The notes beneath the pieces are model-generated. The model saw only the letters and a program-made list of their open reading frames with translations, was not told the DNA's origin and ran no database searches. A program made the translations under genes and the position numbers. From positions 1-34,466 of the forward strand of contig CAYQTA010000072.1 in NCBI GenBank assembly GCA_964420365.1: a stretch of 34,466 bases of DNA. The letters are read 5' to 3'. Shown here piece after piece: positions 32,655-34,466 of the stretch (the first letter of the stretch is position 1; each line of letters begins with the position of its first letter). This stretch comes from JAMOQA01 sp964420365. Its GTDB lineage: Bacteria > Acidobacteriota > Polarisedimenticolia > J045.

Positions 32655-33478
32655 CGGCCTTCCCCGCGGCGCCGGTAGATCGCCGGCTGTACGTACTCGT
32701 ACGGGTGCTCGACGTTGGTCAGGCTCTCCGAGTGCCCGACGAAGAGCCAACCTCCCGGCCGCAGCAGGTCGTGGAAGCGGGCGACGAGCCGCGCCTGCGT
32801 CGGCTTGTCGAAGTAGATCATCACGTTGCGGCAGAAGATCACGTCGAACGGCCCCCTCATCGGCCAGGGGTCCATCAGGTTCAGCCGGGCGAAACGGACG
32901 AGCCGGCGCACCGCGGGAACCACGGTCCAGCAGTCGGCGCCCGCCTCCGGCGCCGGGCGGAAGTACTTCTTTCGCAGTGGCCCGGGCACGTCCTCCAGTT
33001 GCTCGCCACGGTAGATCCCCCGCCGGGCCAGGGCGAGGATCGTCGGGGAGATGTCCGTGGCCAGGATCCGCGGGTCCCAGCCCTCTCCGCGGAGATCCTC
33101 GAGCAGCTCGATGGCGATCGAGTACGGCTCCTCCCCCGACGAGCAGGCGGCGGACCAGATCCGCAACCGCCCCGGCGGGGTCGCCGGGATGACGGTCTCC
33201 CGGAGGAACTCGAAGTGGGCCGGCTCGCGGAAGAAGCTGGTCTTGTTCGTCGTCAGCAGGTCGATCATCACGAGGAGTTCCTTCCCCGTCCGGTCCTTCC
33301 GGACGTGGGCCACGTACTCCTCGAACCCGGCCAACCCCAGCTCGGTGATGCGCTTTCCGAGGCGCGCCCGGACCAGTTCCCGCTTCCCCTCCCCGAGGTG
33401 GATACCCGCCACGGCGTGGACCAGCTCCGCGATCTCGCGGAACGCCCTGTCGGTGAGCTCACGCGCCGCCACCAGCAT
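32651..33478 (-). CDS. cheR: Chemotaxis methyltransferase CheR
   Basis: CheR transfers methyl groups from S-adenosylmethionine to receptor glutamates. The 275 residues have the N-terminal helical domain (1-85, ending LLTTNKTSFFRE) and the SAM-binding core: IWSAACSSGEEPYSIA (107-122), ILATDIS, and FDVIFCRNVMIYF. FVGHSESL is near the end. The ATG at 33478 is directly preceded by an in-frame GTG at 33481, either of which could start. The gap to the receptor gene stop is 16 bases. CheR and CheB here form a complete methylation adaptation pair. Confidence 0.95.
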   Translation of the reverse strand: MLVAARELTDRAFREIAELVHAVAGIHLGEGKRELVRARLGKRITELGLAGFEEYVAHVRKDRTGKELLVMIDLLTTNKTSFFREPAHFEFLRETVIPATPPGRLRIWSAACSSGEEPYSIAIELLEDLRGEGWDPRILATDISPTILALARRGIYRGEQLEDVPGPLRKKYFRPAPEAGADCWTVVPAVRRLVRFARLNLMDPWPMRGPFDVIFCRNVMIYFDKPTQARLVARFHDLLRPGGWLFVGHSESLTNVEHPYEYVQPAIYRRRGEGR

Positions 33479-33494
33479 CACGGCCGTTCCCCGC

Positions 33495-34466
33495 TCAGAA
33501 CTCCGCCAGCACCGCTTCCTCGTCCTCCTCGAACGGGATCACGGCCTCGGGCGAAGCCTCCGGGGCCGGGTCGACGGGCCTGCCCGGCGGCGCCTGCTCT
33601 GCTGCGACGGGTGGAATCTCGCTCTCCGGGTCCCGGTCGAGGTCGAGGAAGTCCGGCCCCGGGTCCATCGGCAGCGGATCGGCCGCGCCGCCCGACTCGG
33701 CCACGCCGCTTCCCTCGAACTGGAACCTCCCGATGATCGCCCGCATCTCGCTGGCCTGGCTTGCCAGTTCCTCGGCCGCAGATGCCGACTGCTCGGCATG
33801 GGCGGCGTTGGACTGGATCACGCCTTCCATCTCGCCGAGCGCGTGCTCGACCTCCTGGATCCCGGTCTCCTGCTCCTTCGCCGCGCTCGCGATCTCCGCC
33901 ATCACCTCCTTGACCTGCTGGACCCGTTTCTTGGTCTGCTCGATCTCCTCGAGGACCTCCTGGTTGATGGCGACCCCCTGCTCGGCGCGCTGGACCGACT
34001 CGGAGATCAGCTCGGCCGTGTCGCGGGCCGCCTCGGCGCTCCGCATCGCCAGGTTTCGCACTTCCTCGGCGACGACGGCGAAGCCCTTCCCGGCGTCCCC
34101 GGCCCGTGCCGCTTCCACGGCGGCGTTCAGCGCCAGCAGGTTCGTCTGGAACGCGATCTCGTCGATCGTCTTGACGATCTTCGCCGTCCGGTCGGCCGCC
34201 TCCTTGATCTTCGCCATCGCGGCGTCGAGCCGCTCCATCTGCCCGGCGGTCCGTTCCGAGCTGGCCAGGCTCTCCATCGCCATGGCCGAGGCCTCCTCCG
34301 CGTTCGCGGCAGTCTGGGCGCTCATCGCGGAGATCTGCTTCATGTTGGTCGTGATCTCCTGGATCGAGGCGGCCATCTCCGTGGTCCCCTGGGCCAGGCC
34401 CTGGCTCCCGGACGAGACCTCCGCCGACGCCGCACGAACCTGGTCCGCGCCCGCCGCGATCATCCG
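33495..34466 (-). CDS. Methyl-accepting chemotaxis protein (partial, N-terminus beyond window)
   Basis: 323 codons of the cytoplasmic signalling part are visible; the sensor, membrane helices and HAMP domain lie outside. The hairpin tip EIAFQTNLLALNAAVEAARA and GFAVVAEEVRNLAMRSAEAA are near identical to the family consensus and contact CheA and CheW. Flanking heptads form the methylation helices. The last ~75 residues, after IIGRFQFEG, are a Pro/Asp/Glu-rich tail ending DEEAVLAEF, with no NWETF-like CheR-docking pentapeptide. It lies directly upstream of cheR, so its product is the likely substrate of CheR, CheB and CheD in the same operon. Confidence 0.96.
   Translation of the reverse strand, partial: RMIAAGADQVRAASAEVSSGSQGLAQGTTEMAASIQEITTNMKQISAMSAQTAANAEEASAMAMESLASSERTAGQMERLDAAMAKIKEAADRTAKIVKTIDEIAFQTNLLALNAAVEAARAGDAGKGFAVVAEEVRNLAMRSAEAARDTAELISESVQRAEQGVAINQEVLEEIEQTKKRVQQVKEVMAEIASAAKEQETGIQEVEHALGEMEGVIQSNAAHAEQSASAAEELASQASEMRAIIGRFQFEGSGVAESGGAADPLPMDPGPDFLDLDRDPESEIPPVAAEQAPPGRPVDPAPEASPEAVIPFEEDEEAVLAEF

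Overview
The window is very GC-rich DNA packed with genes. It suggests a motile, diderm (Gram-negative type) bacterium. It carries a TolC-type outer-membrane channel, an outer-membrane beta-barrel protein, a chemotaxis operon and a selenocysteine-tRNA synthesis gene (selA). The order tig-clpP-clpX-lon-engB and the order rho-rpmE-DUF1385-prfA-prmC recall deltaproteobacterial lineages (Desulfobacterota or Myxococcota), and a MXAN_5187-like protein points the same way. The lineage is only an inference, and Acidobacteriota or similar high-GC phyla are not excluded.

Region by region. (1) 1-1517: a truncated exonuclease III gene, divergent from an orphan beta-barrel protein. (2) 1596-13253: eleven genes in a row on the minus strand. 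In transcription order they are trigger factor, ClpP, ClpX, Lon, EngB, Rho, L31, a DUF1385 membrane protein, RF1, the RF1/RF2 methyltransferase PrmC and an unknown membrane-anchored protein. This is a folding, proteolysis, transcription-termination and translation-termination block. (3) 13413-15097: five tRNA genes (Leu-TAG, Lys-CTT, Arg-TCT and Arg-CCG on minus; Pro-TGG on plus) flanking an unusual protein with an N-terminal ribbon-helix-helix DNA-binding segment and a C-terminal PAS domain. (4) 15235-17467: an overlapping rmlA/rmlC-like/rmlB operon for dTDP-sugar synthesis, without rmlD. (5) 17610-18686: a divergent YchF-like P-loop protein. (6) 18714-18996: palindromic and direct repeats at a convergent junction, running into the 3' end of selA (18958-20379). 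(7) 20582-21855: a MXAN_5187-like protein and an exported TPR protein. (8) 21827-26458: a tetR-tolC-hlyD-emrB drug-export operon whose stops and starts all overlap. (9) 26562-30222: two metallopeptidases (PepD and PepP) in divergent orientation, and a CPBP membrane protease. (10) 30242-34466: a chemotaxis operon read as mcp, cheR, cheD, cheY, cheX, cheB; cheA and cheW are not in the window.

The genes work in compact operons with many ATGA or GTGA stop-start overlaps, which implies translational coupling. The points most worth following are: the RHH-PAS protein, a candidate one-component regulator with a rare domain pairing; the YchF-like protein that has lost its G3 motif; the RmlC-like cupin whose family lysine is not seen; the palindromic repeats that supply the C-terminal residues of two genes at convergent junctions; the apparently leaderless tetR promoter with its operator on the start codon; and a TAGAATGG element recurring upstream of several genes. 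No integrase, transposase, phage gene or CRISPR array was seen. Nothing here is a clearly new multi-gene system; the RHH-PAS protein is the best candidate for undescribed biology.
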